Position numbers and translations under genes: made by a program
Shown here: piece after piece, positions 31,962 through 40,533 of the stretch
How positions within the stretch are numbered: the stretch's first letter is position 1
Layout of the letters: each line of letters opens with the position of its first letter
From: Curvibacter sp. PAE-UM
Lineage (GTDB): Bacteria; Pseudomonadota; Gammaproteobacteria; Burkholderiales; Burkholderiaceae_C
Assembly: GCF_001432305.1 (NCBI RefSeq)
Contig: NZ_KQ483358.1
Coordinates: 814,881 to 878,880 of the forward strand
Length of the DNA stretch: 64,000 bases
Direction of reading: 5' to 3'
The notes under the pieces: model-generated
Told to the model about the DNA's origin: nothing
What the model saw: the letters and a program-made list of their open reading frames with translations, nothing else
Database searches by the model: none

Positions 31962-33098
31962 TTATTTGCCCCCGGGAATCTTGCCTTCCACGCCCTTGAC
32001 GTAGAAGTTGACGCCGCCGAGGAACTTGTCGTCGGCCACTTCGTCCTTCTTCAGAACGTCCTTGCCGTCCTGGCCGACGATGGGGCCCTTCCAGATCACG
32101 AAGCTGCCCGCCTTCAGGCCGGCCTTGATCTCGTCGATCTTCTTCTTGCTGTCTTCCGGCACGTCGGCGGCGATGGACACCATGTCGATGGCGCCTTCCT
32201 TCACGCCCCACCAGGCCTGGCCGGTGGCCCACTTGCCTTCGAGTGCATCACGCGTGGCCTTCACGTAGTAAGGGCCCCAGTTGATGATGGCCGAACCCAG
32301 GTGGGCCTTGGGGCCGTAGGCGGTCATGTCGCTGTCCCAGCCGAAGGCGCGCTTGCCCATCTTCTCGGCGGTCTGCAGCACGGCCGAGGAGTCGGTGTTC
32401 TGCATCAGCACGTCGGCACCGCCGTTGATCAGCGCGGTGGCCGCTTCGGTTTCCTTCGGCGGGTTGAACCACTCGCCCACCCACACCACGCGGGTCTTGA
32501 CCTTGGGGTTGACCGACTGTGCGCCCAGCGTGAAACTGTTGATGTTGCGGATCACCTCGGGGATCGGGATCGAGCCGACCACACCCAGGGTGTTGCTCTT
32601 GGTCATCTTGCCCGCGATCACGCCGGCCATGTAGGCGCCTTCGTAGGTGCGGCTGTCGTAGGTGCGCATGTTCTCGGCGGTCTTGTAGCCGGTGGCATGC
32701 TCGAACTTCACGTTCTTGAAATCAGGCGCGACCTTGAGCATGGGCTCCATGTAACCGAAGGTGGTGCCGAAGATCAGGGTGTTGCCCTCGCCGGCCATGT
32801 CGCGGATCACGCGTTCGGCGTCGGCGCTTTCCGGCACCTTCTCGACGAAGCTGGTGACGACCTTGTCGCCGAATTCCTTCTCGATGGCCTTGCGTCCGTT
32901 GTCGTGCGCAAAGGTCCAGCCGCCGTCGCCCACCGGGCCGACGTAGGCAAAGGCGATCTTCAGCGGCGCGGCCTTGGGCGCGGCGGCGGGTGCGGTAGCG
33001 GCAGGTTCTTCCTTCTTGCCACAGCCCACGAGGGCGGCGGCGGTGATGGCGGAAATGGCGGCGGCCTGGAACAGGCGGCGTTGGGTCAGGTCGGTCAT
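31962..33098 (-). CDS. BMP-family ABC transporter receptor (nucleoside/nucleobase)
   Basis: A 378-residue basic membrane protein/PnrA-type lipoprotein. The signal ends in a lipobox (ALVGC), followed by a short Ala/Pro/Lys linker. The binding domain begins IAFAYVGPVGDGGWTFAHDNG, and GDKVVTSFVEKVPESADAERVI, TYEGAYMAGVIAGKMTKSNTLG and FGWDSDMTAYGPKAHLGSAI are family hallmarks. Such receptors deliver purine nucleosides or bases to YufO/P/Q-type importers. It is the last gene of the importer set and is followed by a terminator. Confidence 0.93.
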   Translation of the reverse strand: MTDLTQRRLFQAAAISAITAAALVGCGKKEEPAATAPAAAPKAAPLKIAFAYVGPVGDGGWTFAHDNGRKAIEKEFGDKVVTSFVEKVPESADAERVIRDMAGEGNTLIFGTTFGYMEPMLKVAPDFKNVKFEHATGYKTAENMRTYDSRTYEGAYMAGVIAGKMTKSNTLGVVGSIPIPEVIRNINSFTLGAQSVNPKVKTRVVWVGEWFNPPKETEAATALINGGADVLMQNTDSSAVLQTAEKMGKRAFGWDSDMTAYGPKAHLGSAIINWGPYYVKATRDALEGKWATGQAWWGVKEGAIDMVSIAADVPEDSKKKIDEIKAGLKAGSFVIWKGPIVGQDGKDVLKKDEVADDKFLGGVNFYVKGVEGKIPGGK

Positions 33099-33130
33099 GG
33101 TGTCCTCACTGGGTTGAAAAAACGTTGCGA

Positions 33131-34054
33131 TTATGAGCTTGGCGTGAAAGTCTTGCCCAGCGATGCGGGCATGTTCACGCGGATCCAGGCCGGGTTGCGC
33201 GAGATCAGGGCCAGCACCACGATGGTGGCCAGGTAGGGCAGCATGTCCAGGAACTGGCTGGGCATCTCCACGCCCACGCCCTGCAGATGGAACTGCAGCA
33301 TGGTCACGCCGCCGAACAGGTAAGCACCGAGCAAGACGCGTGCCGGGCGCCAGGTGGCAAAGGTCGTCAGTGCCAGGGCGATCCAGCCCTTACCGGCCAC
33401 CATGCCCTCCACCCACAGCGGGGTGTAGATGATGGAGAGGTAGGCACCCGAGAGGCCGCACAGCGCGCCGCCGGCCACCACGGCCGCCAGTCGGATGCGC
33501 CGCACCGGGTAACCCAGGGCATGGGCCGATTCGGGCGACTCGCCCACAGCGCGCAGGATCAGGCCGCTGCGGCTGCGCCCGAACCAGAAGACCAGGGCCA
33601 CGACCAGGGCCATGGTCACATAGACCAGCGGGTGCTGGCGGAACAGTGCCGGGCCGATCCAGGGGAGGTCGCCCAGCACCGGCACCACCCATTGCGTGCG
33701 CTCGGGCAGCTTGGCCTGCACGTAGGCGATGCCCGCGAAGGCGGAAAAGCCCGCGCCAAAAAGACTCAGCGCCAGGCCGGTGGCATAGGGGTTGGTGTTG
33801 AGCCAGATCACCAGCCAGCCGAAGAGCGCGGCCAGCAGCGCCCCGGCGCCCATGCCGGCCACGAAACCCAGCCAGTCGTTGCCCGTGTGCACCACGGTGG
33901 CGAAACCGGCAATGGCCGCGCACAGCATCATGCCTTCGGCCCCCAGGTTGACGATGCCCGACTTCTCGTTGAGCAGCAGGCCCAGCGCAGCAAGCGCCAG
34001 CACGGTGCCGGCATTGAGTGTGGCCGCGAGCAGCAGCGCGTAGGACTCCATCAT
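33131..34054 (-). CDS. ABC transporter permease (YufQ/NupQ-like)
   Basis: A 307-residue membrane subunit with about eight to nine hydrophobic segments. It has LLLNEKSGIVNLGAEGMMLCAAIAGF near the start and the coupling-helix region LRAVGESPESAHALGYPVRRIRLAAVVAGGALCGLSGAYL, typical of the nucleoside/sugar BPD_transp_2 family. Its ATG overlaps the stop of the preceding permease gene by four bases. Pairs with the YufP-like subunit. Confidence 0.92.
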   Translation of the reverse strand: MMESYALLLAATLNAGTVLALAALGLLLNEKSGIVNLGAEGMMLCAAIAGFATVVHTGNDWLGFVAGMGAGALLAALFGWLVIWLNTNPYATGLALSLFGAGFSAFAGIAYVQAKLPERTQWVVPVLGDLPWIGPALFRQHPLVYVTMALVVALVFWFGRSRSGLILRAVGESPESAHALGYPVRRIRLAAVVAGGALCGLSGAYLSIIYTPLWVEGMVAGKGWIALALTTFATWRPARVLLGAYLFGGVTMLQFHLQGVGVEMPSQFLDMLPYLATIVVLALISRNPAWIRVNMPASLGKTFTPSS

Positions 34055-35112
34055 CCCCCCTTGCCCCAGCGCAGCCGGTAGTTGATCAGCGTGTCGCAGG
34101 TCAGCAGCGTGAACAGCAGCAGGCCCTGGAACACGCCGGTGAGGGACTTGGGCAGGCCCAGGCGCGACTGCGCCAGCTCACCGCCGATGTAGAACATGCT
34201 CATGAGGATGGCCGAGAACACCATGCCCACCGGGTGCAGCCGCCCCACGAAGGCCACGATGATGGCGGCAAAACCGTAACCCGCCGGCACATAGGGCGTG
34301 AGCTGGCCGATGGGCCCCGCCACTTCCAGTGCGCCGGCCAGGCCGGCCGCGCCGCCCGAGACCAGCAACGCCGTCCACAGCGCCTTGCGTGAAGAGAAAC
34401 CCGCGTAACGCGCCGCTGCCGGCGCCAGGCCGCCCACCTGCAGTGCAAAACCCGCGCGCAGGCGGAACAGGAACACCCAGAGTGCCCCCGCGCCCAGCAG
34501 CGCCAGGATGAGGCCGATGTTCAGGCGCGAGCCGCTCATCAGGCGCGGGATCTGCGTGACCGCCTCGAAGGTCTTGGTTTGCGGGAAGTTGTAGCCCCCC
34601 GGGTCCTTCCAGGGGCCGTGCACCATGAAGTTGAGCAGCTGGATGGCCACGTAGACCAGCATCAGGCTCACCAGGATCTCGTTGGCGTTGAAGCGGTCAC
34701 GCAGCAGGGCCGTGAAACCCGCCCAGACCATGCCGCCCAGCACACCGGCCAGCAGCAGGGCCGGGATGATCCAGGGGCCGGTGCCTTTGTCGGCCAGCAG
34801 GGCGACGCCGCCGGCGCAGACAGCGCCGATCACGAACTGCCCCTCGGCACCGATGTTCCAGACATTGGAGCGGAAACACACCGCCAGGCCCAGCGCAATG
34901 ATGAGCAGGGGCGTGGCCTTGACCATCAGCTCGCCCAGGGCGTAACCCGACTTCACCGGTTCCCAGAAGAACATCTGCAGGCCGCGCAGCGGGTCCTTGC
35001 CCAGCGCGACGAAGAGGATCACGCCCAGCAGCACCGTGAGCGCCAGCGCCAGCAGGGGCGAGCCCAGGCTCCAGGCGCGCGAGGGTTGGGGGCGGGCTTC
35101 AAGCCGCAGCAT
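34051..35112 (-). CDS. ABC transporter permease (YufP/NupP-like)
   Basis: A 353-residue membrane subunit of the same importer. It begins with a long basic leader and first helix (LGSPLLALALTVLLGVILFVALG), then FRSNVWNIGAEGQFVIGAVCAGG and the coupling segment LRAGFALQVGGLAPAAARYAGFSSRKALWTALLVSGGAAGLAGALEV. The start overlaps the end of the ATPase gene by 14 bases, which shows translational coupling. Confidence 0.92.
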   Translation of the reverse strand: MLRLEARPQPSRAWSLGSPLLALALTVLLGVILFVALGKDPLRGLQMFFWEPVKSGYALGELMVKATPLLIIALGLAVCFRSNVWNIGAEGQFVIGAVCAGGVALLADKGTGPWIIPALLLAGVLGGMVWAGFTALLRDRFNANEILVSLMLVYVAIQLLNFMVHGPWKDPGGYNFPQTKTFEAVTQIPRLMSGSRLNIGLILALLGAGALWVFLFRLRAGFALQVGGLAPAAARYAGFSSRKALWTALLVSGGAAGLAGALEVAGPIGQLTPYVPAGYGFAAIIVAFVGRLHPVGMVFSAILMSMFYIGGELAQSRLGLPKSLTGVFQGLLLFTLLTCDTLINYRLRWGKGG

Positions 35113-36664
35113 GACCGGCCTCCATATCCTGCAGATGGTGTTGCACTTCGCCGTGCCACAGGCCGCTCATCCACTCGCCGATGCGCTCGGTCGTCGCCTC
35201 GGCCATGGGCAGCGAGGGCGAGAGGCGCCCCTTGGCCATGACGTGCAGGCGGTCGCTGAGCTCGAACAGTTCTTCCAGCTCCTCGCTCACCACCAGCACG
35301 GCGCAGCCCGCGTCGCGCAGCGCCAGGATCTCGGCGCGGATCTGCGCGGCCGCGCCCACGTCCACGCCCCAGGTCGGCTGCGAAACGATCAGCAGGCGCG
35401 GGCCGGCGTCGATTTCGCGGCCCACGATGAATTTCTGCAGATTGCCGCCCGAGAGGCTGCGCGCCGCGGCGTGTTCGTCGGCCGCCTTCACGTGCAGGCG
35501 CGCGATGATGCCGCGCGCCTGGGCGGCCAGCACCCCGGTGCGTATCCAGCCTAGGGGGCCCAGCGCTTCGCCGCGCGTGAGCAGCAGGTTGTGGTCCAGG
35601 CCCATGGCGGGCACGGCGCCACGGCCCAGGCGTTCCTCGGGCACGAAATGCAGGCCCAGGGCGCGGCGGCGGGCCGGGTCCAGCCGGGTCGCGTCCTGCG
35701 TGCCCAGGCGGATGCTGCCGCCCGGGCTGCGCAGGTCTTCACCCGAGAGCGCGTAGAGCAGCTCGCGCTGGCCGTTGCCCGACACCCCCGCGATGCCCAC
35801 CACCTCGCCTGTGCGCACCTGCAGGGCGATGTCGTCCAGGTCCACGCCGAAGGGGTCCTGCCGCGGCAGGCTCAAGGCCCGTACGTCCAGCTGCACCGCA
35901 CCGGTCTGGGGCGGCTTGTGCTGCAGGGCCGGTGGTTCCGCGCCGATCATCAGGCGGCTCAGCGAGGCATTGCTCTCCTCGCGCGGGTCGCAGGTGCCAG
36001 TCACCTCTCCGCCGCGCAGCACGGTGCAGGCCGTGCACAGGGCACGGATCTCGTGCAGCTTGTGGCTGATGTACAGGATGCTGCAGCCCTGGGCGGCCAG
36101 CTGGCGCAGCACCTCGAAGAGTTTTTCCACCGCCTGCGGCGTGAGCACCGAGGTCGGTTCGTCCAGGATCAGCAGCTGCGGCTCACCCAGCAGCGCACGG
36201 ATGATCTCCACGCGCTGCATCTCGCCCACGCTCAGGCTGTGCACGGGGCGCAGCGGGTCGATGTCCAGCCCATACTCCTGTGCCTTGTCGCGGATGCGCT
36301 GCGTCACCGCGGCCAGCGTCAGGCTCTTGTCCAGGCCAATCCAGACGTTCTCGGCCACCGTGAGTGAATCGAAGAGGCTGAAATGCTGGAACACCATGCT
36401 GATGCCCAGCGCGCGGGCCTGCTGCGGGTTGCGAATGTGCACCGGCTGCCCGTTGTAGATGATCTCGCCCTCGTCGGGTTTGACGGCGCCGTAGATGATC
36501 TTCATCAGGGTGGACTTGCCCGCCCCGTTTTCGCCCAGCACCGCATGGATCTGGCCAGCTTGCACCGCCAGCGCCACCTGGTGGTTGGCCACCACGCCGG
36601 GGTAGCGCTTGGTGATCCCCGAGAGTTGGAGGCGTAGGCGGGTGTCGGCCACGGCAATGCTCAT
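35099..36664 (-). CDS. ABC transporter ATPase with two nucleotide-binding domains (YufO/NupO-like)
   Basis: A 521-residue double ATPase. The first domain is complete: Walker A GENGAGKST, signature SVGEMQR, Walker B LLILDEPTS. The second is degenerate: its Walker A reads GVSGNGQRE without the Lys/Thr pair and the Walker B reads LLIVSQPTWG, replacing the catalytic Asp-Glu with Ser-Gln, while LSGGNLQK is kept. One silent site is known in this nucleoside/sugar ABC group. It is the first gene of the importer operon, with its promoter in the divergent gap shared with xdhA. Confidence 0.93.
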   Translation of the reverse strand: MSIAVADTRLRLQLSGITKRYPGVVANHQVALAVQAGQIHAVLGENGAGKSTLMKIIYGAVKPDEGEIIYNGQPVHIRNPQQARALGISMVFQHFSLFDSLTVAENVWIGLDKSLTLAAVTQRIRDKAQEYGLDIDPLRPVHSLSVGEMQRVEIIRALLGEPQLLILDEPTSVLTPQAVEKLFEVLRQLAAQGCSILYISHKLHEIRALCTACTVLRGGEVTGTCDPREESNASLSRLMIGAEPPALQHKPPQTGAVQLDVRALSLPRQDPFGVDLDDIALQVRTGEVVGIAGVSGNGQRELLYALSGEDLRSPGGSIRLGTQDATRLDPARRRALGLHFVPEERLGRGAVPAMGLDHNLLLTRGEALGPLGWIRTGVLAAQARGIIARLHVKAADEHAAARSLSGGNLQKFIVGREIDAGPRLLIVSQPTWGVDVGAAAQIRAEILALRDAGCAVLVVSEELEELFELSDRLHVMAKGRLSPSLPMAEATTERIGEWMSGLWHGEVQHHLQDMEAGHAAA

Positions 36665-36811
36665 GATGTCAGAGGGGGTGTACGCACAGGGCTAAAGGTG
36701 TGAGCCGTTCCTAGCTTAAGCTATAACTGTGCCAAGTCCTGTATACAACTATCGCATACAAACGGGTGCAGGTGGGCGACATCTGGTATGACGCTTGCTT
36801 CGGAGACCGAG
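36665..36811. promoter_or_regulatory. Divergent control region between purine importer and xanthine dehydrogenase
   Basis: This 147-base gap serves two divergent operons. A perfect 12-base palindrome, TAGCTTAAGCTA, lies at 36712-36723. Further on, TGTATACAACTATCGCATACAA (36740-36761) contains the repeated element TAYACAA and a GTATAC core like the sites of FadR/GntR-type repressors. No regulator gene is adjacent. Promoter boxes cannot be assigned with confidence. Confidence 0.5.
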
Positions 36812-38239
36812 ATGAACGTAAGACCCTTGCAGTTCGTGCGCCGCGGCCAGCTGGTCAGCCTGGAGAACGTGGCGCCCTCACGCACCCTGCTGGAAGTGCT
36901 GCGCGAAGACCTGCAGTGCACGGCCGTCAAGGAAGGCTGCGGCGAAGGCGACTGCGGTGCCTGCACCGTGGTGCTGGCCGAGCCCGCGGGGGAGGGCCTG
37001 AGCTACAAGGCCATCAACAGCTGCATCCGCCTGGCCCATTCGGTGCACGGCATGGCGGTCTGGACCGCGCAGGACCTGCCGGCTTCTGACGGTGCCCTGC
37101 ACCCCTGCCAGCAGGCCATGGTCAACTGCCATGGCAGCCAGTGCGGTTTCTGCACCCCCGGCTTCGTGATGAGTCTGTTTGGCATGTACCAGAACCGTGT
37201 CTTGGCTGGCGAGACCGTGAGCCGTGAAGACGCCCAGACCGATCTCTCGGGCAACCTCTGCCGCTGCACCGGTTACCGCCCCATCCTCGACGCCGCGCAG
37301 CAGATGGGCGCCTTGCCCCGTGTGCCGGTGGACGAAGCCGCGGTGCTGGCCCAGCTGCACCAGATCGCACCCGCCCCCGCGGCCGACTACAGCGCACCCA
37401 CTCGCCTGGTTGACTTGCTGAAACTCCGCGCTGAACAACCCCAGGCCCAATTGGTGGCCGGCTGCACCGACGTGGGGCTCTGGGTTACCAAACAGCACCG
37501 CCAGTTTGCCCAGGTGCTGGACGTGACCCGCGTGGAGGAACTGCGCCAGCTCAGCCGCACATCCGACACCCTGCGCATCGGCGCGGCCGTCACCCTGCAC
37601 GAGGCCTACGCCGCCCTGGTGGCCGATCGCCCGCAGCTGCGCCGGTTTGCCGAACGTTTCGCCGGCCTGCCCGTGCGCAACAGCGGCACCCTGGGTGGCA
37701 ATGTGGCCAACGGCTCGCCCATCGGCGACAGCATGCCCCTGCTGCTGGCCCTGGGCGCCACCCTGGTGCTGGCCAGTGTGCGCGGCGAGCGCCGCTTGCC
37801 CCTGGACGATTTCTACACGGGCTACCGCAAGAACCTGCTCGCGCCGGACGAGGTGCTGGCTTTCATCGACGTGCCGTTGCCCGTGGTGGATGAGCACCTG
37901 CGTATCTACAAAATCTCCAAGCGCCAGGACGACGACATCTCTGCCGTCTGCCTGGCGCTGAACCTGCACGTGCGTGCGGGCCGTATCAGCAGCGCGCGCA
38001 TCGGCGCGGGCGGCGTGGCGGCCACGCCGGTGCGCGCGCGCAAGACCGAAGCCGCCTTGCTGGGCCAACCCTGGGCGCTTGCCACCTTCGAGGCGGCAGC
38101 CCAGGTGCTGCAGCCCGAGTTCGAACCCATTTCCGATATGCGCGCCAGCGCGGCCTACCGCAGCAGCGTGCTGGGCCGCCTGCTCTTGCGTTACTGGGCC
38201 GAAGAACAGGGCGAGTTGCAGCTGGAGGCCTTGTCATGA
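36812..38239 (+). CDS. xdhA: Xanthine dehydrogenase small subunit
   Basis: A 475-residue iron-sulfur and FAD subunit that moves electrons from the molybdenum subunit to NAD+. The first [2Fe-2S] cluster uses CGEGDCGAC plus a later cysteine, and the second uses CGFC and CRCTGYRP. The FAD-binding domain starts near residue 185 (LVAGCTDVGLWVTK, then RNSGTLGGNVANGSPIGDSMP and KRQDDDISAV). The ATG at 36812 has a GGAG box; an in-frame ATG at 36788 has none. The stop overlaps the xdhB start by four bases. Confidence 0.95.
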   Translation: MNVRPLQFVRRGQLVSLENVAPSRTLLEVLREDLQCTAVKEGCGEGDCGACTVVLAEPAGEGLSYKAINSCIRLAHSVHGMAVWTAQDLPASDGALHPCQQAMVNCHGSQCGFCTPGFVMSLFGMYQNRVLAGETVSREDAQTDLSGNLCRCTGYRPILDAAQQMGALPRVPVDEAAVLAQLHQIAPAPAADYSAPTRLVDLLKLRAEQPQAQLVAGCTDVGLWVTKQHRQFAQVLDVTRVEELRQLSRTSDTLRIGAAVTLHEAYAALVADRPQLRRFAERFAGLPVRNSGTLGGNVANGSPIGDSMPLLLALGATLVLASVRGERRLPLDDFYTGYRKNLLAPDEVLAFIDVPLPVVDEHLRIYKISKRQDDDISAVCLALNLHVRAGRISSARIGAGGVAATPVRARKTEAALLGQPWALATFEAAAQVLQPEFEPISDMRASAAYRSSVLGRLLLRYWAEEQGELQLEALS

Positions 38240-40524
38240 GCGCTTCCGATCCCGTCTTCGCCAGCGGCCAGTCGGTCGCGCACGAAAGCGCGCGCCACCA
38301 GGTCCAGGGCCTGGCGCCCTATGTGGACGACCTGCCCGAGCTGCGCGGCACCCTGCACGCCGCGCCTATCCTCTCGCCTGTCGCGCACGGCAGGCTGAAG
38401 GGCGTGGACACGAAGGCTGCACGCGCCATGCCCGGTGTGGTGGACGTGGTGCTGGCCGCCGATATTCCCGGTGACCCACTGTTGGCCACCTTCGTCCACG
38501 ACGAACCCATCTTCGCGCGCGACACGGTCTTACACGTGGGCCAGGTCATTGGCCTGGTGCTGGCCGAGACCGTGATGCAGGCACGCCGCGCCGCGCGTGC
38601 CGTCAAGCTCGACATCGAAGCCCTGCCCGCCCTGCTCACCGCGCGCGCCGCCCATGCCGCGCAGAGTTATGTGCTGCCGCCCGTCACCGTGAAGCGCGGC
38701 GAGCCCGAGCAGGCCATGAAGAGCGCCAAACACAGGCTCACGGGCAGCTTTGAGGTCGGCGGCCAGGAGCACTTCTACCTCGAAGGCCAGATCGCCTACG
38801 CCATCCCGCAGGAGCAGCAGCAGTGGCTGATCCACAGCAGCACCCAGCACCCGGGTGAAATCCAGCACTGGGTGGCCCATGCTCTCGGGCTGGACAACCA
38901 CCGCGTGCGCGTGGAATGCCGGCGCATGGGCGGCGGTTTCGGCGGCAAGGAAACGCAGGCCGGGCACCTGGCCGTGTGGGCCGTGCTGGCCGCACACAAG
39001 ACGGGCCGCCCCGTCAAGCTGCGCCTGGACCGCGACGACGACTTCATGGTCACCGGCAAGCGCCATCCCTTCGCCTACGACTACACCGTGGGTTTTGATG
39101 ACGAGGGCCTGGTCACCGCCCTGCAGCTCACCCTGCTGGCCGAATGCGGTTTCAGCGCCGATCTCTCGGGCCCCGTGGCCGACCGCGCCGTCTTCCACAG
39201 CGACAACGCCTATTTTCTGAGCGATGTGCGCATCGACAGTTACCGCTGCAAGACGAACACGCAGAGCCACACGGCCTTCCGCGGTTTCGGCGGCCCGCAG
39301 GGGGTGATCGCCATCGAGACCATCCTGGGTGACATCGCGCGCCAGCTGGGCCGCGATCCGCTGGACGTGCGCCTGCGCAATCTCTACGGCATCACGGAGC
39401 GCAATGTCACCCACTACCAGATGACGGTGGAAGACAACATCCTGCAGCCGCTGATGACTCAGCTGGCGCAGACCGCACGCTACCGCGAGCGCCGCGCCGA
39501 GATCGCCGCCTGGAACCGCGAGCACACCCTGCTCAAGAAAGGCCTGGCCCTCACACCCGTGAAGTTCGGCATCAGCTTCACCGCCACCCTGTTCAACCAG
39601 GCCGGTGCGCTGGTGCACGTCTACAACGACGGCAGCGTGCTGGTCAACCACGGCGGCACCGAGATGGGCCAGGGCCTGCACACCAAGGTGGCGCAGATCG
39701 TGGCGGATGAGTTGGGCCTGCCGTTTGAGCGCGTGCTGGTCAGCGCCAGCGATACGGCCCGTGTGCCCAATGCCAGCGCCACTGCGGCCTCCAGCGGCAC
39801 CGACCTCAACGGCCGCGCGGCCCAGTTCGCCGCGCGCCAGGTGCGCGAGAACCTGGCTGCTTTTGTGGCCGGCCTGCAGGGCTGCGGTGCGGGTGAGGTG
39901 CGATTTGCGGGCGGCAAGATCCACGCCGCCGGCAGCACACGCGACTTCCGCGAAGTGGTCAAGGCGGCCTACGCCAACCGCATCCAGCTCTGGAGCGACG
40001 GTTTTTACCGCACGCCCAAGATCCACTACGACAAGACCACGCTCACGGGCCGGCCCTTCTACTACTTCGCCTACGGCGCGGCCTGCTGCGAGGTGGCCAT
40101 CGACACGCTCACGGGGGAGAGCCGTGTGCTGGCCGTGGACATCCTGCACGACGTGGGGCAGAGCATCAACCCGGCCATCGACATCGGCCAGATCGAAGGC
40201 GGTTTCATCCAGGGCATGGGCTGGCTCACCACCGAGGAACTGGTCTGGAACGCCGACGGCAAACTCGCCACCCACGCGCCCAGCACCTACAAGATCCCCG
40301 CCACGGGCGACGTGCCTGAAAAAATGCGCGTGGACTTCTGGCCCGAGCCCAACCGTGAAGACAACGTCTTCGGCAGCAAGGCCGTGGGCGAACCGCCTTT
40401 CATGCTGGCCATCGCCGTGTGGGAGGCCATCCGTGACGCCGTGGCCGCTACACGGACCGACGGCCGCGTGAGCATGAGCGCCCCCGCCACGGCCGAACGC
40501 GTCTGGCGCGCCCTGCAAGACTGA
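38236..40524 (+). CDS. xdhB: Xanthine dehydrogenase molybdenum-binding subunit
   Basis: A 762-residue catalytic subunit that oxidises hypoxanthine and xanthine to urate. Molybdopterin contacts are visible in RMGGGFGGKETQ, FRGFGGPQG and GGTEMGQGLHTKVAQI, and the catalytic glutamate in KAVGEPPFML. YFAYGAACCEVAIDTLTGE and DIGQIEGGFIQGMGWLT are further landmarks. XdhC, which inserts the sulfurated cofactor, is encoded about 2.5 kb downstream on the other strand. Immediately followed by the 8-oxoguanine deaminase gene. Confidence 0.95.
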   Translation: MSASDPVFASGQSVAHESARHQVQGLAPYVDDLPELRGTLHAAPILSPVAHGRLKGVDTKAARAMPGVVDVVLAADIPGDPLLATFVHDEPIFARDTVLHVGQVIGLVLAETVMQARRAARAVKLDIEALPALLTARAAHAAQSYVLPPVTVKRGEPEQAMKSAKHRLTGSFEVGGQEHFYLEGQIAYAIPQEQQQWLIHSSTQHPGEIQHWVAHALGLDNHRVRVECRRMGGGFGGKETQAGHLAVWAVLAAHKTGRPVKLRLDRDDDFMVTGKRHPFAYDYTVGFDDEGLVTALQLTLLAECGFSADLSGPVADRAVFHSDNAYFLSDVRIDSYRCKTNTQSHTAFRGFGGPQGVIAIETILGDIARQLGRDPLDVRLRNLYGITERNVTHYQMTVEDNILQPLMTQLAQTARYRERRAEIAAWNREHTLLKKGLALTPVKFGISFTATLFNQAGALVHVYNDGSVLVNHGGTEMGQGLHTKVAQIVADELGLPFERVLVSASDTARVPNASATAASSGTDLNGRAAQFAARQVRENLAAFVAGLQGCGAGEVRFAGGKIHAAGSTRDFREVVKAAYANRIQLWSDGFYRTPKIHYDKTTLTGRPFYYFAYGAACCEVAIDTLTGESRVLAVDILHDVGQSINPAIDIGQIEGGFIQGMGWLTTEELVWNADGKLATHAPSTYKIPATGDVPEKMRVDFWPEPNREDNVFGSKAVGEPPFMLAIAVWEAIRDAVAATRTDGRVSMSAPATAERVWRALQD

Positions 40525-40533
40525 GACCTATTC

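Noticed and set aside
38530-40518. Minus-strand frame of 662 codons opposite xdhB.
   Set aside because: It is a low-complexity shadow of the molybdenum subunit, with no start signal or domain.
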